Source: Cohnella rhizoplanae (GTDB lineage Bacteria; Bacillota; Bacilli; Paenibacillales; Paenibacillaceae). From it: a DNA stretch of 64,000 bases. Of this stretch, positions 51,601 through 58,282 are shown piece by piece. Numbering within the stretch: position 1 is the first letter of the stretch; every line of letters starts with the position of its first letter. A program made the position numbers and the translations under genes. The stretch is from positions 124,001 to 188,000 of the forward strand of contig NZ_CAOJCN010000004.1 in assembly GCF_948329515.1 (NCBI RefSeq), read 5' to 3'. The notes beneath the pieces were generated by a model. That model saw only the letters and a list, made by a program, of their open reading frames with translations, had not been told where the DNA came from and made no database searches.

Positions 51601-52532
51601 GTTACGTAATCGCCGTTCACCGTAATATCGGCATCGACGGTTGCGCCATTTCCATCCAGTACCACATGATTGGCATACGGGTTAGCCGGATTTGTGCTGA
51701 CTGATCCCTTCGCCGTCAATTCGATCCGTTCAATCTGCTCAATCCGATTATCTTTGGCGGATAAGGAGATCTTGGCTCCTTGCAATGCCGGAAGATTGCT
51801 TGGATTGATCCATTTCTTTTGTTCGTCCGTCAGGGTATAGGTTCCTTTAGAGGTGACCATGGCATCATTCGTAATCGATGAGATGGTTGCTTCTTGGCCG
51901 ATTTTTTCTTCGCTGCGGAAGACGAGCGCTGCCATTTGCCCGCGCGTTATGCTTTCGTTCGGAGAGAAGGTAGTCGGAGTGGTGCCGGTCGTAATGTCGT
52001 TCTCGGTCAAAGCGCCCACGTATTTCGCAAACCAATCGCCCGGCTTTACGTCGGCGAACGGCAGCTGCTGCGGGTCGGACGGTTGAAGGTTATAGGCCAA
52101 GGTAATCATCTTCGCCATTTGCGCGCGGGTAAGCGTATCGTTGGGGTTGAATTTATTGCCGTAGCCTTCAACGATTCCTTGATTGGCCAACGCGCTAATA
52201 TACGCATAATAGAAATTTCCCTTCGGTACGTCCGTGAAGCCCGGATCTGTGACATTGGCTGTATCCAAGCCTAGCGCAGAGACAATGATCTTGGCGGCTT
52301 GCGCGCGGGTCAGCTTGTCGTACGGCCGAAATGTCCCATCCGCGTTCCCTTCGATAACATGGCTGGCTTGCAGGCGAGTGACGGCTTCGTAAAAGTAATC
52401 GTTCGACGACACATCCTTGAAGCCTGCTTCCGCAGCGCCCGCATTTGGCGCGAGCACCCATAAGGCGCTTGCTGCAACGGTGGCCGTAGCGGTTGCCATT
52501 ATTTTATTTCGTTTCTTATTTACTTTTGGCAA
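48603..52532 (-). CDS. Large S-layer-homology (SLH) surface protein
   Basis: Exported protein of 1309 residues. Signal peptide about 1-33 (ATVAASALWVLAPNAGAAEA). Three SLH domains at about 37-88, 98-147 and 158-210 (each ...DV....(F/Y)Y..V..L...I..G......F.P...LTRAQ.A) bind pyruvylated wall polymer. Residues about 215-490 are beta-helix-like (VVLDGNGATVDADITVNGDYVTLRNMTINGDLHVG). A fibronectin-like stretch (about 495-565) precedes three tandem 245-residue repeats, each with an LVEAVMLDGKDG..SQDG module and an SbsA-type Ig-like module with a D.DxNG..AGD.I.I.FSEAV motif. Start is TTG after AGAGGTAA. Likely a structural or adhesive cell-surface protein. Confidence 0.9.
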   Translation of the reverse strand: MPKVNKKRNKIMATATATVAASALWVLAPNAGAAEAGFKDVSSNDYFYEAVTRLQASHVIEGNADGTFRPYDKLTRAQAAKIIVSALGLDTANVTDPGFTDVPKGNFYYAYISALANQGIVEGYGNKFNPNDTLTRAQMAKMITLAYNLQPSDPQQLPFADVKPGDWFAKYVGALTENDITTGTTPTTFSPNESITRGQMAALVFRSEEKIGQEATISSITNDAMVTSKGTYTLTDEQKKWINPSNLPALQGAKISLSAKDNRIEQIERIELTAKGSVSTNPANPYANHVVLDGNGATVDADITVNGDYVTLRNMTINGDLHVGKGVEQSFFSESTKVEGKTTIDESVPSMNINGLAYQKLASSALGLPYFLAAADEGSVRGRVVFSKFQLGNVDINKNADVIFLSDPTGASRVGTLQITNKDVKVTLGTGTRIGNLILPAGTKPYDVIVNFEAIKGNVELVNGSKYPDTISSSNDGGTVEPVTPVAPSAPADVHGVAPTFSAAADGKITGLDSAKVYQYKLAAEANWINVPAASTSITGLTPGSYEVRIAPNGDIPASAATTVTVAASQLVEAVMLDGKDGVSSQDGQVETVRLKFVDNIDVLPEDAFTVPGFVVESIKVTDKNGRTSGPLYTQGEAKYITIRVTPKAGTDFTPEVIQKPGSIIRDVNNAEIVGIHVEAVKDQAAPVIVDAEFKDTDQNGADAGDQIVIKFSEAVVLPIGSGVGDLADDFTLSTTASSGTFSANDTFVVSGSTVTVTLGATTSIKAGMQITISNTGVTLQDASGNKAKPQKAFVNDNVYSNPKAIDIREIATGTDKLVEAVMLDGKDGVSSQDGQVETVRLKFVDNIDVLPEDAFTVPGFVVESIKVTDKNGRTTGPLYTQGEAKYITIRVTPKAGTDFTPEVIQKPGSIIRDVNNAEIVGIHVEAVKDQAAPVIVDAEFKDADENGADAGDQIVIQFSEAVVLPIGNTDDGSFADNFTLGKIGGSISSFHSDDQFAILGNTVTVTLGATTSIKAFMNITISNTGVTLQDASGNKAKPQKAFVNDNVYSNPKAIDIREIVTNIDRLVEAVMLDGKDGVSSQDGKVETIRLKFVDNINGYSGDAFSVPGFIIKSIQVTDKNGRTSGPLVTPGERNYITIRVEPKEGTDFTPEVIQKPATFILDANNIEIAGIHVLAKDQAAPVIVDAEYVDTDENGPNAGDEIVIKFSEAVVLPSGSTVADLVDDFTLTTTEGSVPFDSNDTFIISGDTVTVTLGGATTIEPGMTLTISNTGVTLQDASGNKAKPQKEFVDETVYSNPKAIEVRINPIV
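48606..49334 (-). repeat. SLH-protein repeat unit 3
   Basis: Third, most diverged copy of the intragenic repeat; about 60-70% like the other two by eye, beginning at LVEAVMLDG and running to the C-terminus. Confidence 0.85.
49335..50081 (-). repeat. SLH-protein repeat unit 2
   Basis: 747 bases, nearly identical to unit 1 at DNA level over its first half (49740-50081 against 50480-50822) and more diverged in the Ig-like second half. Confidence 0.9.
50082..50822 (-). repeat. SLH-protein repeat unit 1
   Basis: 741 bases, first copy, starting at LVEAVMLDGKDG after the fibronectin-like stretch. Matching points in units 1 and 2 are 741 bases apart. Confidence 0.9.
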
Positions 52533-52554
52533 TGATATTACCTCTTATCTAGGG

Positions 52555-52584
52555 AGTATTTGCATTAATTCCAATTAAAGTCAA
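52555..52584 (-). promoter_or_regulatory. Promoter of the SLH gene
   Basis: Minus strand TTGACT (52584-52579), 18 bases, AATACT (52560-52555), 22 bases before the TTG start. The AT-rich 52533-52760 interval otherwise holds only the SCO upstream region. Confidence 0.6.
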
Positions 52585-52760
52585 ATTGACATTTAATAAT
52601 TGAAATTTACGCTACATAGAATATCGGTTTTATATCCAAAAGGTTTAGCGCGCGGAGCCAATTCGGTGCCGCGGCTTCTTAAGATTGACCCTTTCGAGTC
52701 ATAGTTCCCCGTACGTGTCGGTGATAGAATGAAAACGATTTAACCGGAAGGAGAGTCGGG

Positions 52761-53378
52761 ATGTCCAATCGCGTGCGCCAGTATTCTTTTCCGATCGTCC
52801 TGAGCGTGATCCTGATTGCCTTAGTCGCCTATATCGGCTACAACCGATGGCACCCGGGCAGCGGGCTTCGCGTGGAGGGCAACGCACCAACGTTCGCGCT
52901 GCAGGACCTGGACGGTCAGCCATTCAGCTCCGATCGCTTGAACGGAACGGTGCGACTGATGGAATTCATGTACACAAGCTGTCCGGATATCTGTCCTGCG
53001 ACGAGCTACAACATGGTGCTGATTCAAAACGAACTGAAAAAACAGGGGTTGTTCGGGGACAAGACGAAGATGCTCGCGATTACGTTCGATCCCCAGCGGG
53101 ATACGGCCGAAGTCATGCGAAACTACGCCGCGAAGATGGATATGGATCTGTCCGGATGGGTGCTGCTGCGGGGAGAGGAAACAGAAACGGCCCATATTGC
53201 AGAGCAATTCGGCGTGACGGTTCAAAATCTGGGTGACGGTCAATTCGTCCATAACGCAACCTCCCTGATCCTGATCGACGGCAAGCAGAGAATTCGGCGC
53301 GTCTATCGGATGGGCATGGATATGGACAACCAACAAATCGTAAGAGACATCAAGGCGCTCCTCAAAGAAGGCGCCTAA
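52761..53378 (+). CDS. SCO1/SenC-family copper chaperone
   Basis: Membrane-anchored thioredoxin-fold protein of 205 residues. N-terminal anchor at about 8-27, then the SCO fold: FALQDLDGQPFSSDRLNGTVRLMEFMYTSCPDICPAT with metal cysteines C74 and C78, TFDPQRDT, and the third ligand His164 in GDGQFVHNATSLILID. SCO proteins deliver copper to the CuA site of cytochrome oxidase or keep its cysteines reduced, on the outer face of the membrane. GGAAGGAG precedes the ATG. It may serve the same oxidase as the CtaG protein at 16.1 kb. Confidence 0.94.
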   Translation: MSNRVRQYSFPIVLSVILIALVAYIGYNRWHPGSGLRVEGNAPTFALQDLDGQPFSSDRLNGTVRLMEFMYTSCPDICPATSYNMVLIQNELKKQGLFGDKTKMLAITFDPQRDTAEVMRNYAAKMDMDLSGWVLLRGEETETAHIAEQFGVTVQNLGDGQFVHNATSLILIDGKQRIRRVYRMGMDMDNQQIVRDIKALLKEGA

Positions 53379-53401
53379 TGGCGAGTCATCTGGGGAAGGA
53401 T

Positions 53402-53459
53402 AGGCTCCCCTACAGCGGACAGGCCAATAATGACCTCTGCTGGATTGGGGAGCCTTTTG
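53402..53459 (+). terminator. Terminator after the SCO gene
   Basis: Outer stem AGGCTCCCC/GGGGAGCCT, partly paired interior (CAGCGG../..CTGCTG), then TTTT. It also faces the convergent OsmC-like gene. Confidence 0.8.
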
Positions 53460-53481
53460 CACGCGAAGAGATCGGGTGGCA

Positions 53482-53970
53482 TTATATCAGCTTTTTAAAT
53501 AGGACATCCAGCTTCATTGCTCTTTTCAACGTGTTGTAAATCGGGGAATGGGCAAGCGCAACGCGGCAAAATCCCTCAAACGCCTCGTCCTCGAGATCCA
53601 TGTATATAAAAACGGTCACCGTCATCTTGGAGATAAACGGTTCTTCATCGTACCCTTTTACGCCAATCATAGATAAAGGGTTCTCCAGAGAGAGGTTTAA
53701 GACGCCTTCAATTTCTTCAACGATCGATCTCCTTTTTTTCGACTGCTCCAAAAACGCCAATAGGATGCTGCTTAGCACGGATCCCGCGAAGTATTCAAGA
53801 CTGCTGATCGGCTTGTTTTCCGCGTCAAAACTGATCTGCTTTTCGATCTGAAAACTGTTTCTATTCGTATAGATCTTCACGGAAGAGAGATCGTTCGACG
53901 TCCCTCTAAAGTTCATATCGAAAACTTTGGACTCGTATAGAGAGTTTATTTCATCATTTGCCCGCTTCAT
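53482..53970 (-). CDS. OsmC-fold protein lacking the usual cysteines
   Basis: A 162-residue protein with the OsmC/Ohr fold pattern: ISSLEYFAGSVLSSILLAFLEQSKK is the central helix, then EIEGVLNLSLENP, FISKMTVTVFIYMDLEDEAFEGFCRVALAHSPIYNTLKRAMKLDV. In OsmC and Ohr peroxidases the central helix and the segment before the final YNTL-like turn carry the two redox cysteines; here these positions are serine (VLSS, AHSPIYNTL), and the only nearby Cys (FCR) is elsewhere. A thiol peroxidase is therefore unlikely. The start lies 17 bases inside the end of the MetE-like gene with AAGGAG before it. Last gene of a four-gene operon; role unknown. Confidence 0.8.
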   Translation of the reverse strand: MKRANDEINSLYESKVFDMNFRGTSNDLSSVKIYTNRNSFQIEKQISFDAENKPISSLEYFAGSVLSSILLAFLEQSKKRRSIVEEIEGVLNLSLENPLSMIGVKGYDEEPFISKMTVTVFIYMDLEDEAFEGFCRVALAHSPIYNTLKRAMKLDVLFKKLI

Positions 53971-55156
53971 GATAGGCGCTCCTTAGGATGGAAGCCGTTT
54001 CCGTTAAGGAACGTATTTTGCCCGAAATCGTATCAAGTACGTTGACAGGGCTATTGGAGAAGGTCGCAAAGCCGCAGTCGGGATTCAGCCATAAGCGATC
54101 CATTGGAAGATAGGTCATCGCCTCCCGCACGCGGGATACGATAGGGTCCGATGTCTCCACTTCATCCGTACGCGGATTGATCACGCCTAAACCAAGCGCC
54201 GTATGCGCCGCTATCCTGGGATCGGCCAACAAGGAGTTCAGCTCCCCTGCCCTTGGCGTCGAGAATTCAAGGGTGAGCAGGTCCGGGTCCACCTTGGCGA
54301 ATAACTCGATCAACGGTGTATAAGGTCCGGTCAATAACGTGCTTTCATTCTTGCTCCAGTTGCCTCGGCACACGTGCAGAGAAGCGACCGTCCGGGTCCG
54401 GTCGATATGCGCCATGATTTGTCCAATCAGGGAACCGGCAAATTCGAGCTCCTCTTTCGGATCCTTTCTCTCGGAGAGCGCCGCGCACATGAATGACCTC
54501 GGCTTGCCCTCCGTGAATACGACCTCGGTTAATACCGGTTCATCGAACTGAATCACGTCAACCCCTATGCTTACAAGGTTGTCTATCTCTTCCTTCAAGA
54601 TCCTGATCACATCCTGCCCAAGCTCTTCCTTGCTCCCATATACCTTGCCGGAGAGATTAGGGAGCCACATCGATCGGGTGAGCAGATATGGACCCGGCAA
54701 TGTGATCTTAACGGGTTTGTCGGTGAACTTCTTCAGGGTCGAGAGCTCATGGGCGACAATATCCCCCTTGTACTGCAGCTTACCCACGCAGATCGCATTT
54801 TTAATGCTTACTGCCGGAACGTCAAGTGCGGTCAACATGTCCTCGAATGCCTTTTTATCATCCATATAATCGAGCATGTCGCTCATGCTCATCATTTGAA
54901 CGCCGCCGATTTTATCGGAAACGAAGGACACGTAATTATCCCGTCCCAACTCGCCGCTTGTGAGGATATCAATCCCCAAGTCCTCCTGCAGCTCCACGAC
55001 CTTGCGAGTTTCCGCCTCGATCAGCCGATTAAAGTCGTTTGGTTCAATCTTACCTCTTCTCATCATTCTTAAGGCGCTTAGCACTTCTGTCGATCTGGGC
55101 ATGCTTCCGATTAAGGAAGTGGGGAATAAAGGAAGCTGTCTTTTCGTGCGTATCAT
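53954..55156 (-). CDS. Stand-alone MetE-type (cobalamin-independent) methyltransferase domain
   Basis: A 400-residue barrel equal to the catalytic half of MetE, without the N-terminal domain. The zinc ligands are all visible: H261 and C263 in SLHVCRGNW, E297 in LTLEFSTP and C361 in LNPDCGF. DVIQFDEPVL (200-209) is the homocysteine-binding Asp-Glu segment and FPTSLIGSMPRS the N-terminal signature of the YxjG/YxjH-type proteins. It should transfer a methyl group to a thiol such as homocysteine; the donor is open. Its ATG overlaps the PhnD-like stop (ATGA) and its end overlaps the OsmC-like gene by 17 bases. Confidence 0.88.
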   Translation of the reverse strand: MIRTKRQLPLFPTSLIGSMPRSTEVLSALRMMRRGKIEPNDFNRLIEAETRKVVELQEDLGIDILTSGELGRDNYVSFVSDKIGGVQMMSMSDMLDYMDDKKAFEDMLTALDVPAVSIKNAICVGKLQYKGDIVAHELSTLKKFTDKPVKITLPGPYLLTRSMWLPNLSGKVYGSKEELGQDVIRILKEEIDNLVSIGVDVIQFDEPVLTEVVFTEGKPRSFMCAALSERKDPKEELEFAGSLIGQIMAHIDRTRTVASLHVCRGNWSKNESTLLTGPYTPLIELFAKVDPDLLTLEFSTPRAGELNSLLADPRIAAHTALGLGVINPRTDEVETSDPIVSRVREAMTYLPMDRLWLNPDCGFATFSNSPVNVLDTISGKIRSLTETASILRSAYHEAGK

Positions 55157-55971
55157 CTCCCAAAGAACCCCAGATAGTCATTGGCTTCACGCAGCTGCTG
55201 GAATCCCGTGATTCTGCCTTCGACCCATTCCTTCAAGCCTTCCATATCCATCATTTTCTGATGGGCTTCATTGGTATAGTCCATGCGATGCAACACCTTT
55301 TGCCACTCCTCGAACCTTTCCGTTGAAAAGTCGGGATGAGCCGTGAAGATGCAGTGGTCGAACAAATCCGTCGTGTCTATGCATACCAACTGATGCTCAT
55401 CGATCGTGCCATCCTTCTTCCAGGCTTCCCAATTCAAGTCCAGCGTTACAGCGGCGTCAACCGTTCCCGACTTTAACGCTTGGATGGCATCCAGTTCCCC
55501 TCCGACATGATCTCCATGGAGGCCGACGCCGATATCGTACCTTCTTTCCGTATAGTCCGCGTCATACGCCAGTCCATGCTTACGCAAGTGGTTAATCGGA
55601 ATCAATCTGGCTTGAGGAGAATCGATCGCGCCAAAGCCGATCGTCTTGCCCCTCAGCCCATCGAGGTTGGTTATGCCGGTGTCCTTCCGAACAATGAACA
55701 GGGTCCTTCTGTCTCTGTCCGTATCTCTCATCGAACCCATTTGGCACTTGCCATCGGTCCTTAGGTACGTATCCAGCCACGCGAGAGGGGAGTTCCAGGC
55801 GATGTCGATCTCCCGGCTCATCAGACCGTCAACCTGTCCCTCATAATCCTTGTAGAAGACACAATCGATCTCCATGCCTTCCTCTTTGAAAAAGTCTGCG
55901 ATGATCCCCCAGATGACGGTAACCCGAGGGTCATAAATAACCGCCCCGACTTTGATTTGATCTTGACTCAA
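55153..55971 (-). CDS. PhnD-like periplasmic-binding-fold protein without signal peptide
   Basis: A 272-residue protein with the PhnD/phosphonate-binding fold (type II periplasmic binding protein): IKVGAVIYDPRVTVIWGIIADFFKEEG, DGLMSREIDIAWNSPLAWLDTYL, DRRTLFIVRKDTGITNLDGLRGKTIGFGAIDSPQARLIP, LKSGTVDAAVTLDLNWE. There is no signal peptide or lipobox, and only 21 bases separate it from the upstream gene, so none is hidden by a wrong start. The start is TTG with AAAGGAG nine bases ahead. No permease or ATPase gene is near. It is probably a cytoplasmic sensor or enzyme, as in MqnA/MqnD and THI5, which share this fold. Confidence 0.85.
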   Translation of the reverse strand: MSQDQIKVGAVIYDPRVTVIWGIIADFFKEEGMEIDCVFYKDYEGQVDGLMSREIDIAWNSPLAWLDTYLRTDGKCQMGSMRDTDRDRRTLFIVRKDTGITNLDGLRGKTIGFGAIDSPQARLIPINHLRKHGLAYDADYTERRYDIGVGLHGDHVGGELDAIQALKSGTVDAAVTLDLNWEAWKKDGTIDEHQLVCIDTTDLFDHCIFTAHPDFSTERFEEWQKVLHRMDYTNEAHQKMMDMEGLKEWVEGRITGFQQLREANDYLGFFGR

Positions 55972-55992
55972 TTGCGCTCGCTCCTTTGCTCT

Positions 55993-57120
55993 TTATGGAA
56001 TCATCTGACCCGTTAACGCTTTTCCAAGCCACACGGACAGAACGTCCGCGCTCGGAGCCATAATTTGACCCGCGTAGGCGTCTCTCAACAGCCTTTCGAG
56101 CGGAAGCGCCTTGTTGTACGCTTTCCCTCCGCCTACTCTCATCGCCAGCCTTCCGCATTCGATGGCGGCTTCCGAGGCGAATATTCTGGCCGACAAAATC
56201 TTGGCTAGCGCGTCAGCTTCTCCGCTCGCGCCTGCTCTGGCCGCTTCCATGGTCAATGCTTTTGCGGCTGATGCCTGTTTGTATATTTCGCCAATATGAA
56301 TTTGGATGGTTTCAATATGGGACAGCGTACTCCCATCCGGATATCTCCTGTTCGCAGCATGGTCGGCGGCTATGGCGAACATATGCAAGGCGATACCGCT
56401 GTAGATCGCTCCCAGCCCTGTAATGAAGAAAGGCGCGACGACAGTGAACACCTGCTCCGAGCCCGAGCCCGGCGCTCCGATACGGTGAGAGGAATCCAGC
56501 GTTACATGATCGATGCGCACGGGAGAAGACGAATTGCCTCTCATCCCCAACCCGTTCCATTCCGCCAATTCAAAGGACAGGCCCTTGGATTCCAGCGGGA
56601 ATACCCAGTTGTCGATCTTTCCTTCTTCGGCAGATGGCGCAAGCACGAGATAGTAGGATGCATAGGATGCGGACGTTACCATGCTCTTCTTGCCGTTAAA
56701 CGTTGTACGGTCACCATTGACCTCAGCAGTCATTTCCGTAATATAGAAGTGGGTGCCTGTACCGAATTCGCTATAGGCCAAAGCCATGAACGTCCCATTG
56801 TCTATAATATCCGTGAAGATCCTTTTTTTCAGCTCGTCGCTGCCGTGAGCGACCAAGCACATGACTGCCACGTTATGCATCATATAGCAGAGAGCCGTGG
56901 TGGCGCATGTCTCCGCGAATGCCAGGCAAGCCTGGGCATGCTCTTCGATTCCTTTGCCAAGTCCGCCGTATTCTTCGGGTATGAGGAGTTTTAAAAAGCC
57001 TTTCTCCCCGAGCTCCTTAAAGGATTCTTCCGGAAATCTCGATTCCTTGTCCGTCAGCTCTGTGTACGGTTCTATGTAGGACTTTGCAAAATCCTTGCCT
57101 TCTTGGTAAATAAGATTCAT
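55993..57120 (-). CDS. Acyl-CoA-dehydrogenase-family flavoprotein (SfnB/DszC-like)
   Basis: A 375-residue acyl-CoA-dehydrogenase fold. The N-terminal helical domain includes LKLLIPEEYGGLGKGIEEHAQACLAFAETCATTALCYMMHNV; the flavin-binding middle domain has ALAYSEFGTGTHF and NGKKSMVTSASYASYYLVLA; and the C-terminal domain ends PLERLLRDAYAGQIMAPSADVLSVWLGKALTG. The usual catalytic-Glu motif (YEGTSQIQ) is replaced by MAPSADVL, as in flavin monooxygenase-like members. So dehydrogenation of an acyl-CoA is doubtful and an FMN/FAD-dependent oxygenase of a sulfur or nitrogen compound is possible (inference). AGAAGGGG precedes the ATG. First gene of the operon. Confidence 0.86.
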   Translation of the reverse strand: MNLIYQEGKDFAKSYIEPYTELTDKESRFPEESFKELGEKGFLKLLIPEEYGGLGKGIEEHAQACLAFAETCATTALCYMMHNVAVMCLVAHGSDELKKRIFTDIIDNGTFMALAYSEFGTGTHFYITEMTAEVNGDRTTFNGKKSMVTSASYASYYLVLAPSAEEGKIDNWVFPLESKGLSFELAEWNGLGMRGNSSSPVRIDHVTLDSSHRIGAPGSGSEQVFTVVAPFFITGLGAIYSGIALHMFAIAADHAANRRYPDGSTLSHIETIQIHIGEIYKQASAAKALTMEAARAGASGEADALAKILSARIFASEAAIECGRLAMRVGGGKAYNKALPLERLLRDAYAGQIMAPSADVLSVWLGKALTGQMIP

Positions 57121-57252
57121 GAATTCCCCTTCTTTCGCCCGGATTTATTGTAACTAAATATATCATAACCGGATTGCCAAATAATAGATTTTCATGTGCC
57201 CCATAACCTGATGGAATGGGAAAGATTGACGTTTAGAATAGGGTTCATCGTA

Positions 57253-58221
57253 TCATCTGCTCATTTGCAGCGTCTTTATCGTTGAAGCGATTCCCTCCTG
57301 GAACGGCGTTGCAACGACGGGTCCGATGAAACGTTCGTACTTGTCCCGGCTTAGCGTCAACGGTTCTTCAGTCAAGTAAAGCATCTCGACGACTTCCTTC
57401 ATGACGGGCAAGCCGATGCCAAGCAGGGAGAGACCCAGCTTCTTTAACGGAATGACCGGTTTGGCACTGCCGCTCGCGGCTTTCGCGATCTTTACGATCT
57501 CTTGTCCGGCGATTAACCCGGCCCCCGGAATGTTCCAATTCTGCTCGTAGGCAAAGTCCCTGCCCGCCAGCTCGACGATCATGGCCGCCGCGTCCGGCAG
57601 ATAGATGAACTCGCGAGGCGTATGCATGTTGCCAATGTAAAACGCCATCTTGCCGGCCGCGATTGCATCCAGCGTAGAGCCCAAATAGGAGGCTTCATTC
57701 GCTGTCGGTCCGTAATAATCGGGCAGTCGGGCGATGAGAACCTTAGCCCGGTTCCATCGCTTGCCGAACAACATCCGTTCATATTCCAAGCGGACTTTGC
57801 CTTTGCGAGTATGCGGCTGCTTGGGATGCTCCTCGGTCACCGGGTCCGCCTGTCTCCTGCCGTAAGGGTAGATACCGTCGATCGCGACGACCCGGACAGC
57901 CATGCGCTCGGCCGCCTCCATCACCGACTCGCCCAGCGGAATCAGCTTGCTCGCCATCTCATGGTAAGGCACGTTCGCGCAGTGGAACCATACGTCCGCG
58001 CCTCCTGCTTGAGCGGCTAGATCGTCGGGCCGCATCGCGTCTCCTACGGCAAGCGTCAGATGCGCAGGGTTGCCTAGCCTACCTGCGAACCGCTCTAACT
58101 TCTGGCGTGAACGCCCGAATGCAATCGTGTCGATCCCTCGTCTCACCAATTCTTCCGTAATCGCGGCTCCCGTACCGCCGGTTGCTCCAATCACCATGGC
58201 CTTCGTCATCGTCATCTTCAT
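57253..58221 (-). CDS. NAD-dependent epimerase/dehydratase-family protein
   Basis: Extended-SDR-type protein of 322 residues with the Rossmann loop MVIGATGGTGAAITEELVRRG (9-29), VWFHCANVPYHEM, VVAIDGIYPYGRRQADPVTEEHP and RLPDYYGPTANEASYLG, like YwnB/YbjT-type or isoflavone-reductase-like members used in detoxification. The catalytic YxxxK position is replaced by a KGKVRLEYERML stretch, so chemistry is uncertain. Start at ATG 58221 behind AAAGGAG; two further ATGs follow within four codons. It lies 61 bases behind the MFS gene on the same strand and may be its operon partner. Confidence 0.87.
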   Translation of the reverse strand: MKMTMTKAMVIGATGGTGAAITEELVRRGIDTIAFGRSRQKLERFAGRLGNPAHLTLAVGDAMRPDDLAAQAGGADVWFHCANVPYHEMASKLIPLGESVMEAAERMAVRVVAIDGIYPYGRRQADPVTEEHPKQPHTRKGKVRLEYERMLFGKRWNRAKVLIARLPDYYGPTANEASYLGSTLDAIAAGKMAFYIGNMHTPREFIYLPDAAAMIVELAGRDFAYEQNWNIPGAGLIAGQEIVKIAKAASGSAKPVIPLKKLGLSLLGIGLPVMKEVVEMLYLTEEPLTLSRDKYERFIGPVVATPFQEGIASTIKTLQMSR

Positions 58222-58282
58222 TTCATCCCTGTCTCCTTTTTATCTTGTAATGGATGGATCAATTAATTGTTCGTAAAAGTGC

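Noticed and set aside
25281..57190. ATTGCCAAATRATAGATT at 25281-25298 and 57173-57190
   Set aside because: 17 of 18 bases match, but about one such pair is expected by chance in 64 kb and the two sites have different positions relative to genes.
57121..57252. S-box or other riboswitch ahead of the MetE-containing operon
   Set aside because: The leader is too short and I see no conserved SAM-riboswitch core or terminator before the first gene.
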